Source of the DNA: Variovorax sp. IB41
GTDB lineage: Bacteria > Pseudomonadota > Gammaproteobacteria > Burkholderiales > Burkholderiaceae_C
DNA length: 64,000 nt
NCBI RefSeq assembly: GCF_016405905.1
Contig: NZ_JAEFCB010000002.1
Coordinates: 1-64,000 of the forward strand
Direction of reading: 5' to 3'
This document shows, piece by piece, positions 49,763 to 58,981 of this stretch. The notes under the pieces are model-generated. The model was not told the DNA's origin. It made no database searches and was given only the letters and a program-made list of their open reading frames with translations. Numbering within the stretch: the first letter of the stretch is position 1; each line of letters opens with the position of its first letter. A program made the translations under genes and the position numbers.

Positions 49763-51214
49763 ATGAAACACCTCTCGCCACGCAGTGCTGCGTCTGGTGC
49801 GGTGCTGGCGGTGGCGCTGATGGCGTCCGGGGCCATGCCTGCGCAGGCCCAGTCCACACCGGCCCCCGCCGCATCTCCAGCCGCCACCGCGGCCGCGCCG
49901 GGCCCCCAGCAATTCACCCTCGCGAACGGCATGACGCTGATCGTGCAGCCCGACCGGCGCGCGCCGACCGCGGTGCAGATGGTCTGGGTGCGCGTCGGCT
50001 CCATGGACGAGGTCGACGGCACCTCCGGGGTCGCACATGCGCTCGAACACATGATGTTCAAGGGCACCAAGGACATCAAGCCCGGCGAGTTCTCGCGCCG
50101 CGTGGCGCAGCTGGGCGGGCAGGAAAACGCCTTCACCACCCGCGACTACACCGGTTATTACCAGCAGATTCCCGTCGGCAGCCTCGAGCAGATCATGAAG
50201 CTCGAATCCGACCGCTTCGCCGGCAACCAGTGGCCCGACGACGAGTTCAAGCGCGAGATCGAGGTCGTCAAGGAAGAGCGGCGCCTGCGCACTGAAGACC
50301 AGCCCCGCGCGCTGCTCGGCGAGCAGCAGAACGCCGCCGTCTTCACCGCCTCGCCCTACCACCGCCCGGTGGTCGGCTGGATGAGCGACCTGGACGCGAT
50401 GACGCCCGCCGACGTGCGCGACTTCCACAAGCGCTGGTACGTGCCCGCCAACGCGGTGCTCGTGGTGGCCGGCGACGTCGATGTGGCCAAGGTGCGCGCG
50501 CTCGCCGAGAAGTACTACGGCCGCATCCCCTCCGGCGCGGTGCCCGCGCGCAAGCCGCGCGTCGAGCCGGCGCAGCGCGGCATCCGCCGCCTCGAATTCA
50601 AGGCGCCCGCCGAGCAGGCCTACGTGTCGCTCGCCTACCGCGTGCCGCAGCTGGCGAACATCGACGACACGAACAGCGATTCGTGGGCGCTGGTGGTGCT
50701 CTCGGCCGTGCTCGACGGCTACGCCGGCGCGCGCCTGGACCGCGCGCTCACGCAAGGCCCCGATCGGGTGGCCGATTCCGCCGGCGCCTATTCGGGCTTC
50801 ATCGGCCGCGGCCCGCAGCTCTTCGTGCTCGACGGCGTGCCTGCCGCCGGCAAGAGCGCCGAAGTGGTCGAAGCCGCGCTGCGCGCCCAGGTGGCCCGCA
50901 TCGCGAAGGACGGCGTCGGCGAGGCCGAACTGGCCCGCGTCAAGACCCAGTGGGTGGCCAGCGAAACCTACAAGCGCGACTCGGTGATGGCGCAGGCGCG
51001 CGAACTGGGCAGCAACTGGGTGCAGGGCCTGCCGCTGGACGCGAGCGAGCGCATCGTCGCCCGGCTGCAGGCCGTCACCGCCGCGCAGGTGCAGGCCGTG
51101 GCCGCCAAGTACTTCGGCGACGACCAGCTCACGGTGGCCACGCTGCGTCCCTTGCCGCTCGAAGCCAAGCCCCGCGGCCGCGGTTTCGCGGCACCCGCAG
51201 GCGAGCTGCGCTGA
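49763..51214 (+). CDS. M16 family zinc metallopeptidase (active subunit)
   Basis: A 483-residue secreted or periplasmic peptidase with a signal peptide ending near PAQAQ (30). The inverted zinc motif HALEH (92-96) is intact and the distal Glu lies in EIEVVKEERRLRTED. Such proteins act in pairs, one active and one not; the next gene is the partner, 14 bp downstream. Natural substrates of these proteobacterial pairs are largely unknown. Confidence 0.92.
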   Translation: MKHLSPRSAASGAVLAVALMASGAMPAQAQSTPAPAASPAATAAAPGPQQFTLANGMTLIVQPDRRAPTAVQMVWVRVGSMDEVDGTSGVAHALEHMMFKGTKDIKPGEFSRRVAQLGGQENAFTTRDYTGYYQQIPVGSLEQIMKLESDRFAGNQWPDDEFKREIEVVKEERRLRTEDQPRALLGEQQNAAVFTASPYHRPVVGWMSDLDAMTPADVRDFHKRWYVPANAVLVVAGDVDVAKVRALAEKYYGRIPSGAVPARKPRVEPAQRGIRRLEFKAPAEQAYVSLAYRVPQLANIDDTNSDSWALVVLSAVLDGYAGARLDRALTQGPDRVADSAGAYSGFIGRGPQLFVLDGVPAAGKSAEVVEAALRAQVARIAKDGVGEAELARVKTQWVASETYKRDSVMAQARELGSNWVQGLPLDASERIVARLQAVTAAQVQAVAAKYFGDDQLTVATLRPLPLEAKPRGRGFAAPAGELR

Positions 51215-51228
51215 AAGATCCGGAACAC

Positions 51229-52581
51229 ATGATGACTCTCAAGAAACTGGCCAAACTGGCGCGTGGCGCCGTGTTTGCAGGTACCGCCGTCCTCGGCCTC
51301 GGTAGCGCACAGGCTGCACTCCCCATCCAGCACTGGACGCTCGCCAACGGCGCCAAGATCTACCTGGTCGCGACCAACGCGCTGCCGATCGTCGACGTGC
51401 AGGTCGACTTCGACGCCGGCAGCCGCCGCGACCCGGCGCCGCAGGCAGGCCTGGCCAGCGTGACTTCGGCGATGGTCGAGAAGGGCGTGCGCGCCGGCAA
51501 GAACGGCGAGCCCGCGCTCGACCAGAATGCCCTGGGCGAAGCCTGGGCCGACCTGGGCGCGAGCTTCGACGTGAGCGCGGGCACCGACCGCATGAGCTAT
51601 TCGCTGCGCACGCTCTCCGACCCGGCGCTGCTCGGCAAGGCCGTGGCCCTCGCCTCGCGCGAGATCGGCGAGCCCTCGTTCCCCGACGACGTGTGGCTGC
51701 GCGAGCGCGAACGCATCAACGCCGCCATCAAGGAGGCCAACACCAAGCCCGCGACCATCGCCGGCCGCGCGTTCGCCCAGGACGTCTACGGCGCGCACCC
51801 CTACGGCCAGGAAATCACCGAGGAAACGCTCGCCCGCATCGACACCGCCACCATGCGCCAGCGCTACCAGGCGCTCATCGTGCCGTGCCGCGCCAAGCTC
51901 AGCATCGTGGGCGCGGTCACGCGCGCCGAGGCCGAGTCGGTGGCGACCACGCTGCTGTCGCGCCTGCCCGCGGCCGACAGCTGCGCGCCGCTGCCCGCCA
52001 TCGCGCCGGTGGCCGCGCTCGCCGCGCCCAAGGACGAGCGCATTCCGTTCGACTCCGCCCAGGCTCACGTCTTCATCGGCCAGCCCGGCTACCCGCGCAA
52101 GGACCCCGACCATTTCGCGCTCAACCTGGGCAACTACGTGCTGGGCGGCGGCGGTTTCGTCTCGCGCCTGACCAACGAGGTGCGCGAGAAGCGGGGCCTG
52201 ACCTACAGCATCTACAGCGGCTTCGCGCCGGGGCTCGACGCGGGCGCGTTCCGTATCGGCTTCCAGACCCGGCCCGACCAGGCCGAAGAGGCGGTGAAGA
52301 TGTCGCGCGAGGTGCTCGCCAAGTTCGTGGCCGAAGGCCCGACCGAGAGCGAGCTGAAGGCCGCCAAGGACAACCTGATCGGCGGCTTTCCGCTGCTGCT
52401 GGACAGCAACCGCAAGCTGATCGGCAACGTCGCGAACATCGCCTGGCACGACCTGCCGCTGGACTACCTGGACACCTGGACCACGCGCATGAACGCGGTC
52501 ACGGCGGCCGAAGTGAAGGCGGCGTTTGCGCGCAAGCTGCAGCCGGAGCGGATGGTGACGGTGGTGGTGGGCGGGAAGTAA
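51229..52581 (+). CDS. M16 family peptidase-like protein lacking the zinc motif (partner subunit)
   Basis: A 450-residue exported protein (signal peptide to about SAQA, residue 29). It has the M16 fold: DFDAGSRRDPAPQAGLASVTSAMVEKG occupies the place of the HxxEH helix but lacks both histidines and the Glu, so it cannot bind zinc there. The C-terminal RGLTYSIYSGF segment, with the substrate-orienting Arg and Tyr, is conserved. It most likely completes the active site chamber of the upstream peptidase. ATG 51232 is an equally good start. Confidence 0.9.
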   Translation: MMTLKKLAKLARGAVFAGTAVLGLGSAQAALPIQHWTLANGAKIYLVATNALPIVDVQVDFDAGSRRDPAPQAGLASVTSAMVEKGVRAGKNGEPALDQNALGEAWADLGASFDVSAGTDRMSYSLRTLSDPALLGKAVALASREIGEPSFPDDVWLRERERINAAIKEANTKPATIAGRAFAQDVYGAHPYGQEITEETLARIDTATMRQRYQALIVPCRAKLSIVGAVTRAEAESVATTLLSRLPAADSCAPLPAIAPVAALAAPKDERIPFDSAQAHVFIGQPGYPRKDPDHFALNLGNYVLGGGGFVSRLTNEVREKRGLTYSIYSGFAPGLDAGAFRIGFQTRPDQAEEAVKMSREVLAKFVAEGPTESELKAAKDNLIGGFPLLLDSNRKLIGNVANIAWHDLPLDYLDTWTTRMNAVTAAEVKAAFARKLQPERMVTVVVGGK

Positions 52582-52584
52582 CGG

Positions 52585-53493
52585 CTATGCCAGCGCGTGC
52601 GGGCCGCTCGTCGCGGCCGCACGCACCGCCGCGCCGAGCCGCTTGAGCAACTGCGGCGCCGCGCGCGCCTGCTGCCAGTAGAGCGGCACCGGCAGCGTCG
52701 ACCCCGGCACCAGTTCCACCAACGTCCCCTCGCGGATCGCATCGGCCACCATGCTGGCCGGATGCATGCCCCAGCCCATGCCCGCGCACGCCGCCTCGAC
52801 GAACGCGTTCGGCGATGGAATCCAGTGCCGCGGCGTCTCGACGTTGCGGTGGCAGATGCGGCGCACCCAGCGCGCCTGCAGGCGGTCCTTGCGGTCGAAC
52901 ACCAGGCTCGGCGCGCTGGCCAGCGTCCGCGCGCCCACGCCTTGGGCGAAGTGCCGCTTGACGAATTCGGGGCTCGCGGCCGCCACGTAATGCATCGTGC
53001 CGAGCGCCTCGCTGTTGCAGCCCGCGACCGGCTGCGCCAGCGCGGTCACGGCCGCGAGCACCGCGCCGCTGCGCAGGCGCTCGGCCGTGTGGTCCTGGTC
53101 GTCGACCGTGAGGTCGAGCAGCGTGGCTTCTTCCTGCACGGCGAAGGCGGCCGCCGCGGCCATGAACCAGGTCGCGAGGCTGTCGGCGTTGACGGCCACG
53201 CGCACCGTGACGCGCTCGTCCGCCTCGCCGCCCATGCCGAGGGCGGGGAGGGCATCGCGCAGCTCGTGCTCCAGCATGCCCACGCGCTCCACATGCCGGC
53301 ACAGCTGAAGGCCGGCCTCCGTGGCGACGCACGGCTGGCCGCGCACCAGCAGCGCGCCGCCCGTGCGCTCTTCGAGCAGCTTCACGCGCTGCGAGACGGC
53401 CGAAGGGGTGACGTTCAGCGCGCGCGCGGCGCGTTCGAAGCTGCCTTCGCGCACGACGGCGGCCAGGGCGTTGAGGGCGGCGTAGTCGAGCAT
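52585..53493 (-). CDS. argP: ArgP/LysG-type LysR regulator of the amino-acid exporter
   Basis: A 302-residue LysR protein: LDYAALNALAAVVREGSFERAARAL and NVTPSAVSQRVKLLEERTG open the HTH as in ArgP (IciA) and LysG. The effector domain contains FDRKDRLQARWV and a PHHWIPS-like loop typical of ArgP. It is divergent from a lysE/argO-type exporter gene, the classical arrangement in which lysine or arginine induces export. Its gene converges on the M16 operon with a 3-bp gap. Confidence 0.9.
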   Translation of the reverse strand: MLDYAALNALAAVVREGSFERAARALNVTPSAVSQRVKLLEERTGGALLVRGQPCVATEAGLQLCRHVERVGMLEHELRDALPALGMGGEADERVTVRVAVNADSLATWFMAAAAAFAVQEEATLLDLTVDDQDHTAERLRSGAVLAAVTALAQPVAGCNSEALGTMHYVAAASPEFVKRHFAQGVGARTLASAPSLVFDRKDRLQARWVRRICHRNVETPRHWIPSPNAFVEAACAGMGWGMHPASMVADAIREGTLVELVPGSTLPVPLYWQQARAAPQLLKRLGAAVRAAATSGPHALA

Positions 53494-53504
53494 CGTGATT
53501 TAGC

Positions 53505-53536
53505 CAAACTGAATGGAAGTTAGGAGGTTTAGTTTG
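53505..53536. promoter_or_regulatory. Inverted repeat CAAACT-N20-AGTTTG in the argP-lysE divergent promoter
   Basis: A perfect 6-bp inverted repeat in the AT-rich 75-bp gap between the regulator and exporter genes. It starts 12 bp upstream of argP and ends 33 bp upstream of the exporter gene, so it may serve both activation and auto-repression. Confidence 0.45.
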
Positions 53537-53568
53537 AGTTAATCCGCGCCGAGCGGCAAGCTCGCACC

Positions 53569-54204
53569 ATGTCTGCCGAATTCGCCACCACCGCCTTCCT
53601 CAACGGGCTCTTCATGAGCCTGGTGCTCATCGTCGCCATCGGCGCCCAGAACGCCTATGTGCTGCGCCAGGGATTGCGGCGGGAGCATGTCGCTGCCGTC
53701 GTGCTGTTCTGCGCGGCCAGCGACGCGGTGCTGATCGGCGCCGGCGTGGCCGGCATGGCAGAGGCGCTGAAGGGGCGGCCGATGCTGGCGACGGTGCTCG
53801 CGGGGCTCGGCGCGGCGTTCCTGTGCGCCTACGGCCTGCGCGCGCTGTGGCGTTCGCGCCAGCCGGGCGCGCTGCAGGCGACGGCGCAGGGCGTCTCGCT
53901 CTCGCGCGCGGCCGTGGTGGCGCAGGCGGCGGGCTTCACGCTGCTGAACCCGCATGTCTACCTGGACACGGTGCTGCTGGTGGGCAGCGCGGGCGCGCAG
54001 TACGCGGGCTCGCTCAAGGTCTGGTTCGTCGCGGGCGCCTCGGTGGCGAGCGTGCTGTGGTTCACCGCGCTGGGCTTCGGCGCGCGGCTGCTGGCGCCGG
54101 TGTTCGCGCGTCCGCGGGCCTGGCAGATGCTCGATGCGCTGATCGGCGGCACCATGCTCGTGCTGGCCGCGATGCTGGCGCGGCGTGCGTTGACCGGGGC
54201 CTGA
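53569..54204 (+). CDS. LysE/ArgO family amino-acid exporter
   Basis: A 211-residue inner-membrane protein with about six helices. The family motif GAQNAYVLRQGLRREH lies in the first loop (25-40), and FTLLNPHVYLDTVLL is the second signature. ArgO and LysE export arginine or lysine. Paired with the divergent ArgP-type regulator. Confidence 0.93.
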   Translation: MSAEFATTAFLNGLFMSLVLIVAIGAQNAYVLRQGLRREHVAAVVLFCAASDAVLIGAGVAGMAEALKGRPMLATVLAGLGAAFLCAYGLRALWRSRQPGALQATAQGVSLSRAAVVAQAAGFTLLNPHVYLDTVLLVGSAGAQYAGSLKVWFVAGASVASVLWFTALGFGARLLAPVFARPRAWQMLDALIGGTMLVLAAMLARRALTGA

Positions 54205-54238
54205 TCGGCCGCCGGTGCGGCGGCGTTAAGCTCGCCGC

Positions 54239-54886
54239 ATGCCCCAGAAAAAAGCCACCGCAGCTCCCCGTCCGCCCGCAGCCAAGCGCCCTGCGCGGCC
54301 CAGCGAGGTCCGCATCATCGGCGGCCAATGGAAACGCACCCGCCTCGCGGTGGCCGACAAGCCCGGCCTTCGCCCTACGCCCGACCGCGTGCGCGAGACG
54401 CTCTTCAACTGGCTCGCGAGCCTGGCCGGCGCGGGCGGCGGCGAGCTGCCGGGCTGGCATTGCCTGGACGCGTTCGCGGGCACCGGCGCGCTGGGCCTGG
54501 AAGCCGCCTCGCGCGGCGCGGCCAACGTGCTGCTGTGCGAGCAGGACGCTGCGCTGGTCGCGCAACTGCAGGCCACCAAGACCAAGCTGTCGGCCGAGGC
54601 CGTGCGCATCGAGCGCGGCAACGGCGTCACGGCGCTGGAGCGCACCACGGCCGCGAGCCTGCACGCCGTCTTCCTCGATCCGCCTTTCGAGAGCGCGGCG
54701 CTCTATGAGCCGGCCCTGCGCGCCGCGGCGCGTGCCCTGCGCCCCGGCGGCGTCGCGTACCTGGAAGCGCCCCGCCAGTGGAACGACGAGGAACTGGCCG
54801 CCTTCGGCCTCGCAAGCTTTCGTTACCTGAAGGCCGGCGCGGTGCATGCCCACCTGTTGCGGCTGGCCTCGGGGGGGACTGCATAA
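54239..54886 (+). CDS. rsmD: 16S rRNA (guanine(966)-N(2))-methyltransferase
   Basis: A 215-residue methyltransferase. [16 protein letters not shown] near the start, [15 protein letters not shown], the SAM loop [19 protein letters not shown], and catalytic VFLDPPFE are all RsmD signatures. It modifies G966 of 16S rRNA. Directly followed by coaD, as in many bacteria. Confidence 0.95.
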   Translation: MPQKKATAAPRPPAAKRPARPSEVRIIGGQWKRTRLAVADKPGLRPTPDRVRETLFNWLASLAGAGGGELPGWHCLDAFAGTGALGLEAASRGAANVLLCEQDAALVAQLQATKTKLSAEAVRIERGNGVTALERTTAASLHAVFLDPPFESAALYEPALRAAARALRPGGVAYLEAPRQWNDEELAAFGLASFRYLKAGAVHAHLLRLASGGTA

Positions 54887-54929
54887 TCCGCCGAACAAGC
54901 CGCACCGGCTGCATGAGGAAGAAGCAACC

Positions 54930-55433
54930 ATGGCCAGCAACGTCATCGCGGTTTATCCGGGCACATTCGATCCCATCACCCTCGGTCACGAGGACGTGGT
55001 GCGCCGTGCCACCCAACTCTTCTCCAAGGTGATCGTCGCCGTCGCGGCGGGCCATCACAAAAAGGCGCTGTTCACCCTGCAGGAACGCATGGACATGGCG
55101 CGCGAAGCCGTCAAGCCCTACAGCGACCAGGTCACTGTCGAGAGCTTCTCGGGCCTCTTGCGCGACTTCGTGGTGGCGCGCGGCGGCAAGGCCATGGTGC
55201 GGGGCCTGCGCGCCGTGACCGACTTCGACTACGAGTTCCAGCTCGCCGGCATGAACCGCTCGCTGATGCCCGATGTCGAGACTGTGTTCCTCACGCCCAG
55301 CGACAAGTACCAGTTCATCTCCAGCACCTTTGTGCGCGAGATCGCGATGCTCGGCGGCGAGGTCAACAAGTTCGTCTCGCCCAACGTCGAGCACATGCTG
55401 GCCGCCAAGGTCCGCAGCCTCGGCCGTGAATAG
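54930..55433 (+). CDS. coaD: Phosphopantetheine adenylyltransferase
   Basis: A 167-residue nucleotidyltransferase with [13 protein letters not shown] (the TxGH motif), [15 protein letters not shown] and FISSTFVRE. It makes dephospho-CoA from phosphopantetheine and ATP. ATG 54930 follows GAGGAAGAAGCAACC, 43 bp after rsmD. The intergenic repeat (copy 2) begins just after its stop. Confidence 0.96.
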   Translation: MASNVIAVYPGTFDPITLGHEDVVRRATQLFSKVIVAVAAGHHKKALFTLQERMDMAREAVKPYSDQVTVESFSGLLRDFVVARGGKAMVRGLRAVTDFDYEFQLAGMNRSLMPDVETVFLTPSDKYQFISSTFVREIAMLGGEVNKFVSPNVEHMLAAKVRSLGRE

Positions 55434-55436
55434 GCA

Positions 55437-55533
55437 CTCCCCCAGGCTTCGCGCACTTCGTGTCGCTTCTCCTTCCCCCTCGCCGGGGGCAACACCTGCG
55501 GCCCGGCAAAGCCGGTTCCGCGGTGTTCCACGA
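55437..55533 (-). repeat. Intergenic repeat element, copy 2 (inverted relative to copy 1)
   Basis: The reverse complement of this segment matches 3607-3702 across nearly its whole length, with the same hairpin ACCGGCTTTGCCGGGCC and conserved end blocks. It begins 3 bp after the coaD stop and ends 30 bp before pxpB. It may act as a transcription end or boundary, but no T-run is present. Confidence 0.85.
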
Positions 55534-55562
55534 ATGGCGCCCGCCGCGCCCGTCTCACCCAG

Positions 55563-56228
55563 ATGACCGATAAATCTCCGCCACCCCGCCTGCATCTGCT
55601 CGGCGATGCAGCGCTCCTGTGCGAGTTGCCGGCACCGGCCACGCTGGTGCAGCAGCAGCGCATCTGGGCACTGGCCGCGCAGGCCCGCGAATGGCCCGGC
55701 GTCGGCGAGGTGCTGCCGGGCATGAACAACCTCACGCTCACCTTCGACCCCACGGCGATCGAGCTCGATGCGCTCATGGCGCAGGTGCTCGCCGCGTGGC
55801 CGAAGCTCTCGGCCAAGGCCGTGGAAGGCCGGCTGGTCGAGATTCCGGTCGCCTATGGCGGCGAGCACGGCCCGGACCTGGGCGATGTCGCGGCCCACAC
55901 CGGCCTCACGCCGGCCGAGGTGGTGCGGCGCCACAGCGCGGGCGAGTACGTGGTCTACCTGCTGGGCTTTCTCCCCGGCTTCGCTTTCGTGGGCGGCCTC
56001 GCGCCCGAGCTCGCCACGCCGCGCCGCGCGGAGCCGCGCACCGCGGTGCCCGCGCGCTCGGTCGGCATCGGCGGCGAGCAGACCGGCATCTATCCGCTGG
56101 TGTCGCCGGGCGGCTGGCAACTGATCGGTCGCACGTCGCTCGAGATGTTCGATCCGGCGGCCGAATCGCCCACCCTGCTGCGCCCGGGCGACCGCGTGCG
56201 CTTCGTCGTCGAGAGCGTAGAGACATGA
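55563..56228 (+). CDS. pxpB: 5-oxoprolinase subunit PxpB
   Basis: A 221-residue KipI-family protein: LHLLGDAALLCELP at the N-terminus, RLVEIPVAYGGEHGPDL, VYLLGFLPGFAFVGGL and the end GDRVRFVVES. PxpB and PxpC form the phosphorylating part of the prokaryotic ATP-dependent 5-oxoprolinase. The stop overlaps the pxpC start. Confidence 0.93.
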   Translation: MTDKSPPPRLHLLGDAALLCELPAPATLVQQQRIWALAAQAREWPGVGEVLPGMNNLTLTFDPTAIELDALMAQVLAAWPKLSAKAVEGRLVEIPVAYGGEHGPDLGDVAAHTGLTPAEVVRRHSAGEYVVYLLGFLPGFAFVGGLAPELATPRRAEPRTAVPARSVGIGGEQTGIYPLVSPGGWQLIGRTSLEMFDPAAESPTLLRPGDRVRFVVESVET

Positions 56229-57223
56229 TCGTCGTCCAGAAGCCCGGCCTGCTGGCCTCGGTGCAAGACCTGGGGCGGCACGGCCATCGCCAGCTGGGCA
56301 TCTGCCCGGGTGGCGCGCTCGACGTGCTGGCGCTCACGCTCGCGAACCGGCTGGTCGGCAACGCCGACAGCGCCGCGGGCCTCGAGCTCACGATGGGCGG
56401 CTGCGAACTGCGCTTCGAGACCGACACGCGCATCGCGCTGGCCGGCGACGACTTCGGCGCGCAACTCGACGGCGTGCCGCTCTGGCCCTGCTGGAGCGTA
56501 CCGGTGGCCGCGGGGCAGGTGCTCAAGCTCCAGGGCGCGAACGCGTCCGGCGCGAAGAAGGCGGGCCTGCGCAGCTGGCTCGCGATTGCGGGCGGCATCG
56601 ACGTGACGCCCGTGCTCGGCTCGCGCAGCACCGATCTCAAGGCCGGCTTCGGCGGCCACGAAGGCCGCGCACTGCGCAAGGGCGACAAGCTGCCGCTGGG
56701 CGCCTCGCGGCTCGATGCGGCGCAGCGCACCCGCAAACCCTTCGGCCTGCGCGGCCCCGACTGGGGCCCGGACGAAGCCGATGCGGCCATCGCCCTGCGC
56801 GTGCTGCCCGGCCCCGAATTCGAACTGTTCACGCTCGCCGCGCGCGAGGTGCTGTGGGGCGACCGTTGGCGCATCACCTCGCAAAGCAACCGCATGGGCA
56901 GCCGGCTCGCGGGCACTGAGCTCAAGCGCAAGCGCGCGGGCGACATGCTCTCCTCGGGCGTGATCCCGGGCACGATCCAGGTGCCGCCCTCGGGCCAGCC
57001 GATCATCCTGATGGGCGATGCGCAGACCACGGGCGGCTATCCGCGCATCGGCGTGGTGATCCGCGCCGACCTGTGGAAGCTCGCGCAGGCGCCGCTCAAC
57101 GGCAAGCTGCGCCTCGTGCAGGTCGACATAGCAGGGTCGCTCGCCGCGTGGGCCGAGCAGCAGCGCTACCTCGCGCAAGTGGCACAAGGCCTCGCCGTGG
57201 CAGGCTGGCCGGGCGCGGCCTAG
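56225..57223 (+). CDS. pxpC: 5-oxoprolinase subunit PxpC (biotin-dependent carboxyltransferase-like)
   Basis: A 332-residue KipA-type protein: VQKPGLLASVQDLGRHGHR at the start, GICPGGALDVLALTLANRLVGN, and LSSGVIPGTIQVPPSGQPI with GDAQTTGGYPRIG near the end. ATG overlaps the pxpB stop (ATGA). The TAG stop lies inside the left arm of the 269-bp inverted-repeat element, so the element directly abuts or has supplied the end of this gene. Confidence 0.93.
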   Translation: MIVVQKPGLLASVQDLGRHGHRQLGICPGGALDVLALTLANRLVGNADSAAGLELTMGGCELRFETDTRIALAGDDFGAQLDGVPLWPCWSVPVAAGQVLKLQGANASGAKKAGLRSWLAIAGGIDVTPVLGSRSTDLKAGFGGHEGRALRKGDKLPLGASRLDAAQRTRKPFGLRGPDWGPDEADAAIALRVLPGPEFELFTLAAREVLWGDRWRITSQSNRMGSRLAGTELKRKRAGDMLSSGVIPGTIQVPPSGQPIILMGDAQTTGGYPRIGVVIRADLWKLAQAPLNGKLRLVQVDIAGSLAAWAEQQRYLAQVAQGLAVAGWPGAA

Positions 57224-57488
57224 GGCCTGTTCACCCTACGCAAGGGGTCGCGAAGCTCGCCACAGCCCGTCCATCAAGGCGCGTGACGCCGTGCGTGCGT
57301 CTGCACGCACAAGGAACGCAACGCCGAGGGGCGGGCTGTGGCGAGCTTCCCTCCGGGTTGCTTCGCAAAGGGGCTGTCTGCGGCGTTGCCCGCGCTTGCA
57401 AGGCGCAAGCCTTGCTGCGCACGGGCGCCTTGCACACAGCCCCTTTGCGAAGCAACGCGACCCCTTGCGTAGGGTGAACAGGCCCTAG
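57220..57488. mobile_element. 269-bp nested inverted-repeat element (MITE-like) between pxpC and pxpA
   Basis: Outer arms 57220-57252 and 57456-57488 are perfect 33-bp inverted repeats that begin and end with CTAG. Inside are two further perfect hairpins: 18 bp (57252-57269 with 57332-57349) and 21 bp (57357-57377 with 57436-57456). The first encloses GTGCGTGC-GTCT-GCACGCAC; the second encloses TGCAAGGCGC / GCGCCTTGCA. The whole folds as a three-way junction with two branched arms. No transposase is encoded. It looks like a non-autonomous mobile repeat or structured RNA element. Confidence 0.75.
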
Positions 57489-57554
57489 ACTGTGCAAGCG
57501 CACCGCCAGCGGGCCGCGCCGGTGCAGTCCCGCTGAAGAAGAAGGAACCTCCCC

Positions 57555-58295
57555 ATGCACATCGACCTCAATGCCGACCTCGGCGAAGGCGCGGGCAGCG
57601 ACGAAGCGCTGCTGGGCCTCGTGAGCTCCGCCAACATCGCCTGCGGCTGGCACGCGGGCGACGCCAAGACCATGCGCCAGTGCGTGCGCTGGGCCATCGA
57701 ACACGGCGTGGCCATCGGCGCGCACCCCAGCTTTCCCGACCGCGAGAACTTCGGCCGCAGCACCATGCACCTGCCGCCCGACGAGATCGTCTCCAACGTG
57801 CTCTACCAGGTCGGCGCGCTCGCCGCGATCGTCAAGGCCGAAGGCGGCCAGCTCGCGCACGTGAAGGCGCACGGCCAGCTCTACAACCAGGCGGTGAAGG
57901 AGCCCGAGCTCGCCGATGCGCTGTGCGAGGCGGTGCGCCGCTTCGACCCGTCGCTCAAGTTCTTCGGGCTCGCCGGCAGCAACATGATCGATGCCGCGCG
58001 CCGCGCCGGTCTCACGCCCGTGGAAGAAGTGTTCGCCGACCGCGGCTACATGCCCGACGGCAGCCTCGTGCCGCGCAGCCAGCCCGGCGCGCTGATCGAG
58101 AGCGAGGAGCAATCGATCGCGCAGACCCTCGCGTTCGTGCGCGACCACCAGGTGACGGCCATCGACGGCAGCACCGTGGCGGTCAATGCGCAGACCGTGT
58201 GCCTGCACGGCGACGGCGCGCATGCGCTGGCCTTTGCGCGGCGCATCCGGGAGCGCCTGCAGGCCGAAGGCATCGCCGTGCGCGCGATGGCGTGA
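57555..58295 (+). CDS. pxpA: 5-oxoprolinase subunit PxpA (LamB/YcsF family)
   Basis: A 246-residue protein opening [12 protein letters not shown], then [28 protein letters not shown] and [11 protein letters not shown], all diagnostic of LamB/YcsF. PxpA hydrolyses the activated lactam with PxpBC to give L-glutamate. Ribosome-binding site GAAGAAGGAA. Separated from pxpC only by the inverted-repeat element. Confidence 0.95.
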   Translation: MHIDLNADLGEGAGSDEALLGLVSSANIACGWHAGDAKTMRQCVRWAIEHGVAIGAHPSFPDRENFGRSTMHLPPDEIVSNVLYQVGALAAIVKAEGGQLAHVKAHGQLYNQAVKEPELADALCEAVRRFDPSLKFFGLAGSNMIDAARRAGLTPVEEVFADRGYMPDGSLVPRSQPGALIESEEQSIAQTLAFVRDHQVTAIDGSTVAVNAQTVCLHGDGAHALAFARRIRERLQAEGIAVRAMA

Positions 58296-58300
58296 GCCGA

Positions 58301-58981
58301 ATGAGCAAGACCGAAGCGAAACGCACGAACGTGCTGCTGACCGGCTTCGATCCGTTCGACCGCGAAGCCATCAACCCGTCATGGGAGGCCGTGCGCGCCC
58401 TGGACGGCTGGAAGACCGGCGGTGCGACGGTGCACGCGCGCCAGATGCCCTGCGTGTTCGGCGACGCCATCGAAGCGCTCGCCAATGCCATGGACGAACT
58501 GAAGCCGCAACTGGTGCTCTGCATCGGCCAGGCCGGCGGACGCTCGGAGATCACGCCCGAGCGCATCGCGATCAACATCGACGACGGGCGCATCGCCGAC
58601 AACGCGGGTCATCAACCGATCGACCTGCCGGTGGTGGCGGGCGCGCCTGCTGCCTATTTCTCGACGCTGCCGATCAAGGCCATGGTGCGCGACCTGCGCG
58701 CGGCCGGCATTCCGTCGTCGGTGTCGAACAGCGCGGGCACGTTCGTCTGCAACCACATCTTCTACGGGCTGATGCACCGCATCGCGACGCATCCGGTGGC
58801 AGGCCTGCCAGGTTTGCGCGGTGGCTTCATCCACATCCCGTACCTGCCCGAGCAGGCGGCGCGCTTTCCCGGCGCGCCGAGCATGTCATTGGCCACGATG
58901 ACCGAGGCGCTGCGCATCGCGGTCGCCACCGCGCTCGCGGTGAAGCAGGACGTGGCCGAGACCGGCGGCCAATTGCACTGA
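58301..58981 (+). CDS. pcp: Pyroglutamyl-peptidase I
   Basis: A 226-residue C15 cysteine peptidase: [33 protein letters not shown] (catalytic Glu87), [15 protein letters not shown] (nucleophile Cys150) and [10 protein letters not shown] (His178). It removes N-terminal pyroglutamate from peptides, supplying the substrate for PxpABC encoded just upstream (5-bp gap). The stop codon TGA is the first of a series of in-phase CACTGA units from the tandem repeat that follows. Confidence 0.94.
   Translation: MSKTEAKRTNVLLTGFDPFDREAINPSWEAVRALDGWKTGGATVHARQMPCVFGDAIEALANAMDELKPQLVLCIGQAGGRSEITPERIAINIDDGRIADNAGHQPIDLPVVAGAPAAYFSTLPIKAMVRDLRAAGIPSSVSNSAGTFVCNHIFYGLMHRIATHPVAGLPGLRGGFIHIPYLPEQAARFPGAPSMSLATMTEALRIAVATALAVKQDVAETGGQLH

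Noticed and set aside
57231-57488. Open frames inside the nested inverted-repeat element
   Set aside because: Both strands give similar Arg/Ala-rich frames because of the palindromic structure; such hypothetical proteins are a side effect of the repeat.
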